From assembly GCA_002305725.1 (NCBI GenBank), contig DBQM01000014.1:24648-88647 (forward strand): 64,000 bases of DNA, in the 5' to 3' direction. The DNA is from Ruminococcus sp. UBA1394 (GTDB lineage Bacteria; Bacillota; Clostridia; Oscillospirales; Ruminococcaceae). The position numbers and the translations under genes are program-made. Numbering within the stretch: the first letter of the stretch is position 1; each line of letters starts with the position of its first letter. Shown in pieces: positions 7,976 through 15,551 of the stretch. The notes beneath the pieces are model-generated. The model was not told where the DNA came from, made no database searches, and worked only from the letters and a program-made list of their open reading frames with translations.

Positions 7976-9048
7976 TTCTTTTTCAAATCCTTTTCCTTCA
8001 GGCTGTATACATAGGCGAGAACTTCCGCAACCGGATTATAAAATGCCGACGGAATTTCTCTGTCAAGGTCTACTTCGGCATATAATGCTCTTGCAAGGGG
8101 CTTGTTTTCCATAATAACAATATTATACTGTTCTGCCACCTCAACAATTTTAAGTGCAAGGCTGTCAGCACCCTTTGCAATAACAACAGGAGCATTGCTT
8201 TTCTTTGAGTCATACTTAAGTGCAACCGCAAAATGCGTAGGGTTTCTGATTACAACATCCGCCTCAGGAACCGCCTGTATCATACGCCGTCTTGACATTG
8301 CCTGCTGTTTCTGTTTGATCTGCCCCTTGACCTTAGGGTCACCTTCGGTCATTTTGTATTCTTCCTTTACTTCCTGCTTGGTCATACGAAGATTTTTTTC
8401 GTAGCTCCAGCGCTGGTAAAGGTAATCAAATCCGGCAACAAAGGCATAAGCAATTGTGACCTTTGTAATAATCCCCCACAGAATTCTGCCCAGTGCTGCG
8501 ACTACCTCACTGGCTGACATATCAAACATCTTGGGCAGAACATTTACCTCGCTTTTTATACACGAATATATGATATAAAAAAGCAATATTATTTTAAGGA
8601 TCGACTTTAAAAGTTCAACCATTCCCTTGAGGGACACCATATTTTTCAGTCCGTTCAAAGGATTCATACGGCTGAATTTCGGTTTTATTGCTTTAAATGA
8701 CACAAGTCCCTTTGTCTGTGCAATAGTTGCAATAATTGCAGACGCCCCCGCAATCAGCAGCATAGGCATTGCAGCTTTTGCAAACGAAATACAGCCATCT
8801 ATAAAAAATTTTGAGGTATCTGAAATTTCAATAGTTTTCTGTGTTCCGATAAGTGTAAAAAAGGCTTCCATGGAATCTGTCAGAGATTCCTTTATTATCG
8901 GGTACAAAAGACGGAATGCAAAAAAAGTTACAATAAGGGAAAATGCTATTACTATTTCCTTACTCTGAAAAATGTTACCTTCTTTTCTCTGGTCGGTACG
9001 TTTTTTCGGAGTGGCTTTCTCGGTTTTCTCTTCCGATGAATCCGGCAA
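7972..9048 (-). CDS. flhB: Flagellar export switch protein FlhB
   Basis: This 358-residue protein starts with the basic N-terminus 'SSEEKTEKATPKKRTDQRKEGN' typical of FlhB. Four membrane segments lie between residues ~30 and 210. The cytoplasmic domain contains the autocleavage motif NPTH in 'DVVIRNPTHFAVALKYD' near residue 266. Cleavage between N and P, together with FliK, switches export from rod/hook to filament substrates. It lies between fliR and flhA, as is standard. A separate gene at 1774-2055 encodes a protein similar to its post-cleavage fragment. Confidence 0.96.
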   Translation of the reverse strand: MPDSSEEKTEKATPKKRTDQRKEGNIFQSKEIVIAFSLIVTFFAFRLLYPIIKESLTDSMEAFFTLIGTQKTIEISDTSKFFIDGCISFAKAAMPMLLIAGASAIIATIAQTKGLVSFKAIKPKFSRMNPLNGLKNMVSLKGMVELLKSILKIILLFYIIYSCIKSEVNVLPKMFDMSASEVVAALGRILWGIITKVTIAYAFVAGFDYLYQRWSYEKNLRMTKQEVKEEYKMTEGDPKVKGQIKQKQQAMSRRRMIQAVPEADVVIRNPTHFAVALKYDSKKSNAPVVIAKGADSLALKIVEVAEQYNIVIMENKPLARALYAEVDLDREIPSAFYNPVAEVLAYVYSLKEKDLKKN

Positions 9049-9083
9049 GCCTCATTCCCCCTTTATGGTCAGCTGATAAAGCG

Positions 9084-9866
9084 CTATCCTGCTGCCGCAC
9101 TCAGCGCTTCATTTATATTATCAAACATAATAATTATGTAGTTATCTATGAAAACAGATATAGGATTTGCAAGTATAAACAGCATAAGAAGTGCAAGAAT
9201 TATCTTGAACTGAAATTCAATAACAAACACATGGATCTGCGGAATAAGCTTCATGAGTATACCCATGGATATTTCAAGTATAAATTCGACTGCTATGAAC
9301 GGAAAAGCAAGCTTTATTGCAAGCCCGAATGCATTGGCAAACACATCAACCGCAAACTGACACGCCGAAAGCAGATTCAGTCCTTCAGCGCCGACAGAAA
9401 ACAGTTCATAGGACTGAACAGCTGTTTCTATCAGTACAAGATGGCTGTTTGTGGCAAAAAAATACAGAATAAACAGTAAATTCATTATATTTGCCGTAAA
9501 TGCAGACTGAATATTTGTTGCAGGATCAAACATCTTTGCCATTGCAAAGCCGAAGCTCATATCCAGTATATCACCTGCTGTAATCAGCATATAATAAAAG
9601 ATATTAAAAACATATCCAAGAAGAAATCCTATAAACAATTCTTTTCCGAAATACAAAAGAAAATCAGACATTCCGGAATCATAATTTTCCGGGAGTGGTA
9701 CCATCGGAGCTATAAGAATCGTAACACCGAATGCAATGGCAGTACGCAGCGCAGCCGGAATTGTATTTCTCGACAAAAGCGGATTGAATAAAATTATACC
9801 CGCCATTCTCGCAAACACAAGTATATATATATCTATATTATTAAGTATTAAACTAAGTTCACCCAA
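9084..9866 (-). CDS. fliR: Flagellar export gate protein FliR
   Basis: A hydrophobic 260-residue protein with about six membrane segments and FliR-type phrases such as 'ARMAGIILFNPLLSRNTIPAALRTAIAFGVTILIAP' near the N-terminus. FliR joins FliP and FliQ in the helical export channel. The likely start is TTG at 9866 with GAGGATAAAGC upstream, ten bases after the fliQ stop. It is followed by flhB after 35 bases. Confidence 0.92.
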   Translation of the reverse strand: MGELSLILNNIDIYILVFARMAGIILFNPLLSRNTIPAALRTAIAFGVTILIAPMVPLPENYDSGMSDFLLYFGKELFIGFLLGYVFNIFYYMLITAGDILDMSFGFAMAKMFDPATNIQSAFTANIMNLLFILYFFATNSHLVLIETAVQSYELFSVGAEGLNLLSACQFAVDVFANAFGLAIKLAFPFIAVEFILEISMGILMKLIPQIHVFVIEFQFKIILALLMLFILANPISVFIDNYIIIMFDNINEALSAAAG

Positions 9867-9876
9867 AGCTTTATCC

Positions 9877-10140
9877 TCAGATTCCGGCTATCAGATCAAA
9901 TATCTGTGTAAAAAACTCAGAAAAAGTTGTCATCATCCATGAACCTAATGCCAGCAGCATAAGTCCCAGAACAAGTATTTTAGGAACGAATGTCAGCGTC
10001 TGCTCATGGATCTGAGTTGCAGCCTGGAAAATTGCAATAATAAGTCCGATTATTATACTGACAATAAGCAGCGGAGCAGCTATTTTCAAAGCCACATACA
10101 TTGCAGAACGAAATATCTGAAGTACTTCTCCCTGATCCAT
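9877..10140 (-). CDS. fliQ: Flagellar export gate protein FliQ
   Basis: An 87-residue protein with two membrane helices, the expected size and shape of FliQ: 'MYVALKIAAPLLIVSIIIGLIIAIFQAATQIHEQTLTFVPKILVLGLMLLALGSWMMTTF'. The QAATQIxEQTLTFVPK loop is a family hallmark. FliQ forms the lower part of the export gate around FliP and FliR. The AGGAGTGTGAAAA ribosome site precedes ATG, eleven bases after fliP. Confidence 0.95.
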   Translation of the reverse strand: MDQGEVLQIFRSAMYVALKIAAPLLIVSIIIGLIIAIFQAATQIHEQTLTFVPKILVLGLMLLALGSWMMTTFSEFFTQIFDLIAGI

Positions 10141-10151
10141 TTTTCACACTC

Positions 10152-10970
10152 CTATCTGAAACTTACAATCAGCGATTCAAACAGCAGATTCCAGCCGTCA
10201 ACCACAATGAACAGCATAAGCTTGAATGGAAGCGCAATTGTTGTCGGCGGCAGCATTACCATACCCATTGACATAAGAGTACTTGATACCACAAGGTCTA
10301 TAAGCAGGAAAGGTATGTAAAGCAAAAAGCCTATAATGAACGCTCTTTTAAGCTCACTTGTCATAAAAGCCGGAACAATTACGAAAAGGCTTAAATCTGT
10401 AAGGTCATCACGCCCATTAATTTCCGACGCATCAATCATGCCCCGGTTATCTGCAAGACTTACAAACATATCAAGGTCTTTTTCATAGACCTGTTTCAGC
10501 ATGAATGTTTTCAATGGCTTTGAACCTTCAGTAATCGCTTCTTCAATTGTTATTTCACCCGCCTGATACGGGTCATAAGCCTCATGTTTCATTTCCTTTA
10601 AAACAGGAAACATGATAAAGAGCGTCAGAAACAATGAAAGTCCTACAATAACCTGGTTCGGCGGAGATGTCTGAGTACCTATCGCATTTCTGAGGAATGA
10701 AAGCGCAATTACAATTCTGACAAATGATGTCATCATCATAAGGAAAGACGGTATCAGCGCAAGAAAAGCAAGCAGAAAAAGTATATCAAGAACGCTTGAA
10801 TTTTCGTCCGCTTCGCCGGAGCTTATGTCAAGAGTAACTGATGATTCAGCGGATACTGCCGTTGAAAGCACAATAAAAGAAAAAATAACAACTGCAAGAC
10901 ATATAACAAAGCTGATAATATATTTAAGAAGCTTCTTTTTTGCAGCTTTATTTTGTTTGACCGCTGTCAT
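10152..10970 (-). CDS. fliP: Flagellar export gate protein FliP
   Basis: The start is set at ATG 10970 (MTAVKQNKAAKKK...), seven bases after GGAGA; earlier in-frame starts lie deep inside fliO. The 272-residue product has an N-terminal basic stretch and signal-like helix (residues ~14-34). It then has the FliP core 'LFLLAFLALIPSFLMMMTSFVRIVIALSFLRNAIGTQTSPPNQVIVGLSLFLT' and C-terminal helices 'AFIIGFLLYIPFLLIDLVVSSTLMSMGMVMLPPTTIALPFKLMLFIVVDGW'. FliP pentamers form the export channel. The gene overlaps the end of fliO by 23 bases. Confidence 0.95.
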   Translation of the reverse strand: MTAVKQNKAAKKKLLKYIISFVICLAVVIFSFIVLSTAVSAESSVTLDISSGEADENSSVLDILFLLAFLALIPSFLMMMTSFVRIVIALSFLRNAIGTQTSPPNQVIVGLSLFLTLFIMFPVLKEMKHEAYDPYQAGEITIEEAITEGSKPLKTFMLKQVYEKDLDMFVSLADNRGMIDASEINGRDDLTDLSLFVIVPAFMTSELKRAFIIGFLLYIPFLLIDLVVSSTLMSMGMVMLPPTTIALPFKLMLFIVVDGWNLLFESLIVSFR

Positions 10971-11355
10971 TTTCATTCTCCTTGTCTTTGTTGCTTTTTT
11001 TACCGAAATTATTTTCAAGAACCTTTTTAAAAGCCGTCTTAAAATCCATTCCGGTTTCCGGCGGCGTTTCCTCTTCAGCAAAATCATTACTGTCAAGTTC
11101 GCTTATCAGATTAATGCTTTCTGAGGCAGCACCGACAAGAAAAGTTTTTTCTCCTGCCTGGACAATAATGAGGGATTTTCCCTGCCCGACTGAAACGCTG
11201 TCCAGTATTTTTAATTTTCTGCTGCTGCCGCCTCTTACTGAAAGCTTTCTGCCCAGCAGTTTTGTTGAAATATATGCCAGATAAAGTATGAGTGCTATTC
11301 CAAGAAGTGTTCCGAAAATAACACCAATCTGGCTTATCAATGAATTACCTTCCAC
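10948..11355 (-). CDS. fliO: Flagellar biogenesis protein FliO
   Basis: A single-membrane-segment protein of 135 residues. I choose the GTG at 11355 because GGAG lies seven bases before it; a TTG six codons earlier has no such site. The helix 'VIFGTLLGIALILYLAYISTKLLG' is followed by the FliO-type soluble domain 'LKILDSVSVGQGKSLIIVQAGEKTFLVGAASESINLISEL' and a charged C-terminal tail. FliO helps assemble FliP into the export gate. It sits between fliY and fliP as expected. Confidence 0.88.
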   Translation of the reverse strand: MEGNSLISQIGVIFGTLLGIALILYLAYISTKLLGRKLSVRGGSSRKLKILDSVSVGQGKSLIIVQAGEKTFLVGAASESINLISELDSNDFAEEETPPETGMDFKTAFKKVLENNFGKKSNKDKENENDSGQTK

Positions 11356-11376
11356 TATAATTCTCCGGATCAAATA

Positions 11377-12432
11377 TTATTCTTTTGGAGCAAACGTATT
11401 ATTTCCGATAATTTCAGTTATTCTGACACCGAAGTTATCATCAATTACAACAACATCTCCTCTTGCAATCAGCTGACCGTTTACTACGATATCAACCGGT
11501 GCACCAGCCTTTTTTTCAAGGTCAATAACAGTTCCCTGTGCAAACTCCATGATATCACGCATTTTTTTACGGGTCTTGCCGATTTCAATCGTAACGTTAA
11601 GAGGGACGTCCATCAGCAGATCCATATTTCCCTGAAGAAGTGACATTCCGCCGGCGCTGCTCTGGTTTGCAAAACTCGGGAACTGTGCGGACTGAACATT
11701 GATTGAGTCCTTCATGACAGAAACTGGTCTGCCTGCCCTTCTCGCCTCTGCAACTGCATTAAGATTCATCGGGTCATTTCCGCCGGCAATGGCATTAAGA
11801 TATTCACTTTCTGCCTCGCTGCCGGGAATCATATTAAGTCTGTTGGATGTAAAATCAAAGGTGTCCTGGTCAATTTCTATGTTAAATGAACCGCTTAACT
11901 GGTCGCCGACTTCAAAATTTACCGCAATACTGTAAATTTCAGTATCATTTGAGCAGCCGAATATCTCAGCAAGTTCCTCACATTCTTCAGAAAGGTCATA
12001 AACTTCAACAGTTTCAATACTTACATTTGAACCAAAGAAGTTTGTAAGGGATTCAGCAAAAGCTGCAGACATCTGACCAATAAGTTCCTTAACGGTTCCC
12101 ATTGCCATTTCATCAATCTCGTCTTCTTCCCCTTCATCTTCCTCGTCAGAATTCATAAGAAAATTCAGAACATTTTTAGCGTATACATTCTGTATAACAA
12201 CAGCAGCTTTACCGCTGAGAGCACCGCTTAAATTAAGTGAAACAACAACTCCAGGCTCAGTTCCGAAAGATGCAAGACCCTCAATTTTTTCAGATACAAT
12301 AAAATCGGGCTCAAAAGATGCTTCGGCATTCAGAAGCTTTGAAAAAATTTCAGCTGCTGAACTTAATCCCATTGACAGCAGTTCTTCATAGCTTTCAAGT
12401 ATTGAATCTTCTATTTTAGCATTATTTTTCAT
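11377..12432 (-). CDS. fliY: Flagellar motor switch protein FliY (CheC-like plus FliN domain)
   Basis: The 351-residue protein has a CheC-like N-terminal two-thirds (residues ~1-200), a linker, and a C-terminal FliN/SpoA domain with 'MDVPLNVTIEIGKTRKKMRDIMEFAQGTVIDLEKKAGAPVDIVVNGQLIARGDVVVIDDNFGVRITEI'. In Bacillus, FliY is part of the C ring, has an N-terminal CheY-binding peptide (LSQ-E-IDALL type) and CheC active-site E-xx-N pairs that dephosphorylate CheY-P. Here I see neither the peptide ('MKNNAKIEDSILESYEELL' instead) nor a clear E-xx-N pair. It may therefore be structural only, but this rests on alignment by eye. GGGAGTAAACTT precedes ATG. Confidence 0.87.
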   Translation of the reverse strand: MKNNAKIEDSILESYEELLSMGLSSAAEIFSKLLNAEASFEPDFIVSEKIEGLASFGTEPGVVVSLNLSGALSGKAAVVIQNVYAKNVLNFLMNSDEEDEGEEDEIDEMAMGTVKELIGQMSAAFAESLTNFFGSNVSIETVEVYDLSEECEELAEIFGCSNDTEIYSIAVNFEVGDQLSGSFNIEIDQDTFDFTSNRLNMIPGSEAESEYLNAIAGGNDPMNLNAVAEARRAGRPVSVMKDSINVQSAQFPSFANQSSAGGMSLLQGNMDLLMDVPLNVTIEIGKTRKKMRDIMEFAQGTVIDLEKKAGAPVDIVVNGQLIARGDVVVIDDNFGVRITEIIGNNTFAPKE

Positions 12433-12452
12433 AAGTTTACTCCCTTCGGAAC

Positions 12453-13466
12453 TTAAATATTATTGAATTCATTTATTTCTGCTGTTGACACAATATCACA
12501 GATTTTTACTGATTTTTTAATCTTCCTGTCTCCCAGCTTTGCGCTGAATTTTGGTTCACCCTCAACAGTCAGTATAATATTGTCATCTATTTTTTTCTTC
12601 AGCTGAATAACGTCTGAAACCTCAAGACTTACTATATCATGCACGTCAAGCATAACTGTATCCAGAACTGCTGTAAGTTCCATTGCAGAATCATTAAGAG
12701 AGGATGATATCGCCTCACGTCTGATTTTCTCCTTTTCATCCTCCGGCTTGTTATTTTTGGCATTTTTTGTGAGGGTAGTACGCAGCATTTCGTCAAGGCT
12801 TATTGACGGTATGCAAAAGCTGAACTTATCTACTATATCCCTTATCTTTATCTGAAAAGAAAGAACAATTACCGAATCATCCAGCGATATAAACTGTGCA
12901 AGTCTTGGGTTGGTTTCATTTCCATAAAGCTCACAGTTTACGTCCATAAGGCTTTTCCATGATTCGGCAAAAAATCCCGTTATTTTTTTATAAAAATTAT
13001 CAAGAATTGCAATTTCAATTTCTGTAAAGCCTCGTGAAAGATTATAGCCGTGTCCGTCACCGCCAAGAAGTATATCAATAAGGAAGTAATTTACAGTGGA
13101 CGGAAAATGCACTATAACTGTACAGTCATCAGAAGTGCTTTCAGCAATATTCATGCTTATAAGACCTATAAATGTTTTATCAGGGAGCATATTCAGATAT
13201 TCCATATATCTGCATTCTTCCATTTTAAGCATTTCAATCTCACAAAATGCTCTGAGCATACTTGAGATATTCGATGAAAAGATACGGATAATATTTTCAT
13301 TTACTGTGTTAAGACATCTGAGATGTTCCTTGGTAAATTTTTTAGGCTTTTTAAAGTCATAATCCCTTATTCGTTTCTTTTCAGGAGCTGAAACCTGAGG
13401 AAATTCATAATTCGGGATATTTTTTTGATTTTCCTGCTTATTAGGATTATTCTTACTTTTGCTCAT
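12453..13466 (-). CDS. fliM: Flagellar motor switch protein FliM
   Basis: At 337 residues it has the FliM layout: an N-terminal extension, a CheC-like middle domain starting near 'EHLRCLNTVNENIIRIFSSNISSMLR', and a C-terminal SpoA domain ('DTVMLDVHDIVSLEVSDVIQLKKKIDDNIILTVEGEPKFSAKLG'). It builds the C ring with FliG and FliY. The N-terminus is lysine/asparagine-rich and lacks the usual LSQ-x-EIDALL CheY-P-binding motif. The gene follows motB directly; fliL, often found here, is absent. GGGAGTCAGCAG precedes ATG. Confidence 0.88.
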   Translation of the reverse strand: MSKSKNNPNKQENQKNIPNYEFPQVSAPEKKRIRDYDFKKPKKFTKEHLRCLNTVNENIIRIFSSNISSMLRAFCEIEMLKMEECRYMEYLNMLPDKTFIGLISMNIAESTSDDCTVIVHFPSTVNYFLIDILLGGDGHGYNLSRGFTEIEIAILDNFYKKITGFFAESWKSLMDVNCELYGNETNPRLAQFISLDDSVIVLSFQIKIRDIVDKFSFCIPSISLDEMLRTTLTKNAKNNKPEDEKEKIRREAISSSLNDSAMELTAVLDTVMLDVHDIVSLEVSDVIQLKKKIDDNIILTVEGEPKFSAKLGDRKIKKSVKICDIVSTAEINEFNNI

Positions 13467-13489
13467 CTGCTGACTCCCTGACTGAATTA

Positions 13490-14383
13490 TTAATTACTTA
13501 CAATATCCTGAATATCTCCTGATGTTGCTTCAAAGGATGATCCAAGGATCTTCAGAAGTTCACCGCTCTTGGCAAGGTCGCTTTCTTTACTGATTATAAC
13601 AATTTCAACACGTCTGTTCTGACGCCGTCCTTCTTCTGTATCATTGGTTGCAATCGGATAGTCGCCGGACAACCCTATCGGGTAAAGCTTATTTGACGGT
13701 ATTTTAAAATCATTTTCAAGAAAATTTGAAATTGTACTTGCTCTGTCAGACGAAAGCAGACGTGAATCCACAATTGATGTCGGACTGATAGCTGTATGTC
13801 CTTTAATTATTATCATAGCTACTTCCGGTTCAACACTCTCTAAGCATTCTCCCAGAAACTTGACAACATCTTCTGACTCTTCTCTCAGCACTGCTTCATC
13901 AGGCTTGAAAAGAACGTCATTCTTGAACTGAATATAGATATTATTCGCCTGTTCTCCGGACAAACTGTATGGCTTTTCATTTTCAGCCTGTTCTTTATCA
14001 TCTTCGCCGGATGTCTGTCCTGTTTCTCCCTGACTGATACTTATACTGTCCTGCATTTCATGGTCTTCAACGTATTTCTGAATATTGATAAAAAGTTCGT
14101 CCAGATCAGAATTGACCGGTCTTTGGGATTCCTGACCGACTGCGTTTCCGTCATTTTCATTTTCAAAAGGCTCTGAACCGTCTTCCGAAGAATATCCGAA
14201 AACTATCTGGTCTACTACTTCATCACCGTGAATATTGAAAGCACGGACAAGTGCTGCCCATTTATCCTCATTGATGGACGACATACTGTAAAGCATAACA
14301 AAGAATGTAAACAGCAGAGTTACCATGTCGCCGTAGGTGTCCATCCAGCTGCCTCCGCCTTCATCCATGTTTTTCTTTGCCAT
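13490..14383 (-). CDS. motB: Flagellar motor stator protein MotB
   Basis: The ATG at 14383 (MAKKNMDEGGGSW) is nine bases after AAAGGAA and is preferred over a GTG three codons earlier. The 297-residue product has one membrane helix containing the proton-pathway aspartate in 'WMDTYGDMVTLLFTFFVMLYSM'. A long acidic linker (residues ~55-155) follows, then an OmpA-like peptidoglycan-binding domain with 'IIIKGHTAISPTSIVDSRLLSSDRASTISNFLENDFKIPSNKLYPIGLSGDYPIATNDTEEGRRQNRRVEI'. It anchors the stator to the wall. The linker is longer and more acidic than in many MotB proteins. Confidence 0.93.
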   Translation of the reverse strand: MAKKNMDEGGGSWMDTYGDMVTLLFTFFVMLYSMSSINEDKWAALVRAFNIHGDEVVDQIVFGYSSEDGSEPFENENDGNAVGQESQRPVNSDLDELFINIQKYVEDHEMQDSISISQGETGQTSGEDDKEQAENEKPYSLSGEQANNIYIQFKNDVLFKPDEAVLREESEDVVKFLGECLESVEPEVAMIIIKGHTAISPTSIVDSRLLSSDRASTISNFLENDFKIPSNKLYPIGLSGDYPIATNDTEEGRRQNRRVEIVIISKESDLAKSGELLKILGSSFEATSGDIQDIVSN

Positions 14384-14420
14384 ACATTTCACTTCCTTTA
14401 TTTATGTAATTTCTGTCCTC

Positions 14421-15230
14421 TTATTTACCTGTGTTTTTAAGGTCGCCCTTTAATGAATATGCCGGGAGAAGTCTTGTGAGTTTTTCCTGAATAAAGTTCG
14501 GATTGTCACCGTCCTGAATTGCCTGAACACCCTCACTGATTATCAGTTTACACAAATACTCCTCATCATGACGTGCTTTAAGCTTACTTGCAATAGGCTT
14601 GAAAATAAGGTTTGCAAGAATTGTACCGTAGAACGTTGTAACAAGGGCAACCGCCATATTTGCAGTAAGGGTCGCTGTATCTTCAAGGTTGGCAAGAAGG
14701 TTTACAAGTCCGATAAGGGTACCGATCATACCAAATGCCGGAGAATATTCTGATGCTTTATTATAAAACGCCATATCCTGGGCATGACGTTCTTCAAGAT
14801 ATTCAAGTTCTTTATTAAGAAGTGTTCTTACCTTTTCAGGTTCAACAGAGTCTACAACAAGCAGTATTGAATTTTTAAGGAACTTGTCCTTGGTTTCAGA
14901 AAGCTTGTCTTCAAGTGCAAGAAGTCCGTTGATTCTCGCTTCCTTTGCAAAGAAAACAATCTGTTCAATATACTGCTGCGGATTATATTTTTTCGGAGCA
15001 AATATGATTTTAAGATGCTTTGGAATCTTTGCAAAAGATTTAAGCGGAAAAGAAATCATAAGTGCAGCAATAGTACCACCCACAACAATCATAATTGAAG
15101 GCAGGTCAAAAAATCCTTCAAGCTGCTTAGGTATCAGCATTTTTCCACCGTCGGGTGCATCACCGAGCATAATTGAAACAAGAATGAATCCAACACCCAA
15201 AATAAAACCCAGAATAGATAACAAATCCAT
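14421..15230 (-). CDS. motA: Flagellar motor stator protein MotA
   Basis: A 269-residue protein with four membrane segments. It shows MotA hallmarks: 'SIMIVVGGTIAALMISFPLKSF' near residue 50 and the proline-glycine motif region 'KASEYSPAFGMIGTLIGLVNLLANLEDTATLTANMAVALVTTFYGTILANLIFKPIASKLK'. It forms the ion channel with MotB and contacts FliG through the charged cytoplasmic loop between helices 2 and 3. The Gly/Thr-rich C-terminal helices are complete. It lies between flbD and motB, and AGAAGGGACG lies upstream. Confidence 0.95.
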   Translation of the reverse strand: MDLLSILGFILGVGFILVSIMLGDAPDGGKMLIPKQLEGFFDLPSIMIVVGGTIAALMISFPLKSFAKIPKHLKIIFAPKKYNPQQYIEQIVFFAKEARINGLLALEDKLSETKDKFLKNSILLVVDSVEPEKVRTLLNKELEYLEERHAQDMAFYNKASEYSPAFGMIGTLIGLVNLLANLEDTATLTANMAVALVTTFYGTILANLIFKPIASKLKARHDEEYLCKLIISEGVQAIQDGDNPNFIQEKLTRLLPAYSLKGDLKNTGK

Positions 15231-15284
15231 AATTTTACGTCCCTTCTAATATGGCATTATAAATATATTTGAAATATAAGAAAA

Positions 15285-15464
15285 TCACAAATTTTTTTTC
15301 TCATACATTATTATCATATTTAAAATTGTATCCAGCGGTTCTTCAACAATATACACATTTCCGTTTGAAAGCTTAATAGTTGTGTCAGGATTTTCCTGAA
15401 TAGTTTCAATCAGATGAAAATTCAGGGCAAATTTCTGACCGTTAAGTTTAGTTAAAATAATCAT
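15285..15464 (-). CDS. flbD: FlbD/SwrD family flagellar protein
   Basis: A 59-residue frame reads MIILTKLNGQKFALNFHLIE, then continues with 'TIQENPDTTIKLSNGNVYIVEEPLDTILNMIIMYEKKN'. This is the compact FlbD family (B. subtilis SwrD, needed for full motor torque), and its place between flgE and motA is the standard one. The clear ribosome site AAAGGAGAG lies about 19 bases before the ATG, farther than usual, and no better in-frame start exists between them. Either the spacing is shortened by local RNA structure (a hairpin lies just upstream) or a non-standard start is used. Confidence 0.88.
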   Translation of the reverse strand: MIILTKLNGQKFALNFHLIETIQENPDTTIKLSNGNVYIVEEPLDTILNMIIMYEKKNL

Positions 15465-15503
15465 ATCAATCTGCGGATTGCCGCTCTCCTTTAATATTGC
15501 TTA

Positions 15504-15535
15504 CATTCCGGATAACCTCCGTGTTATCCGGAATG
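15504..15535 (-). promoter_or_regulatory. 13-bp perfect hairpin between flgE and flbD
   Basis: Arms CATTCCGGATAAC (15504-15516) and GTTATCCGGAATG (15523-15535) are perfectly complementary around a 6-base loop. It lies right after the flgE stop on the transcribed minus strand. No run of T follows it, so it is unlikely to be a full rho-independent terminator. An mRNA 3' end stabiliser or processing site that raises flgE expression relative to downstream genes is a reasonable inference. On the minus strand the loop region reads ACGGAGG, resembling a ribosome site hidden in the hairpin. Confidence 0.7.
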
Positions 15536-15551
15536 CAAAACAATCAGTTAA

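Noticed and set aside
8943..9479. Plus-strand open frame of 178 codons opposite flhB/fliR.
   Set aside because: It lies wholly on the opposite strand of well-supported flagellar genes, has no ribosome site and its product is compositionally biased and unlike known proteins.
15504..15535. Rho-independent terminator after flgE.
   Set aside because: The stem is strong but no T-run follows on either strand, and downstream flbD-motA-motB belong to the same operon with no visible promoter of their own.
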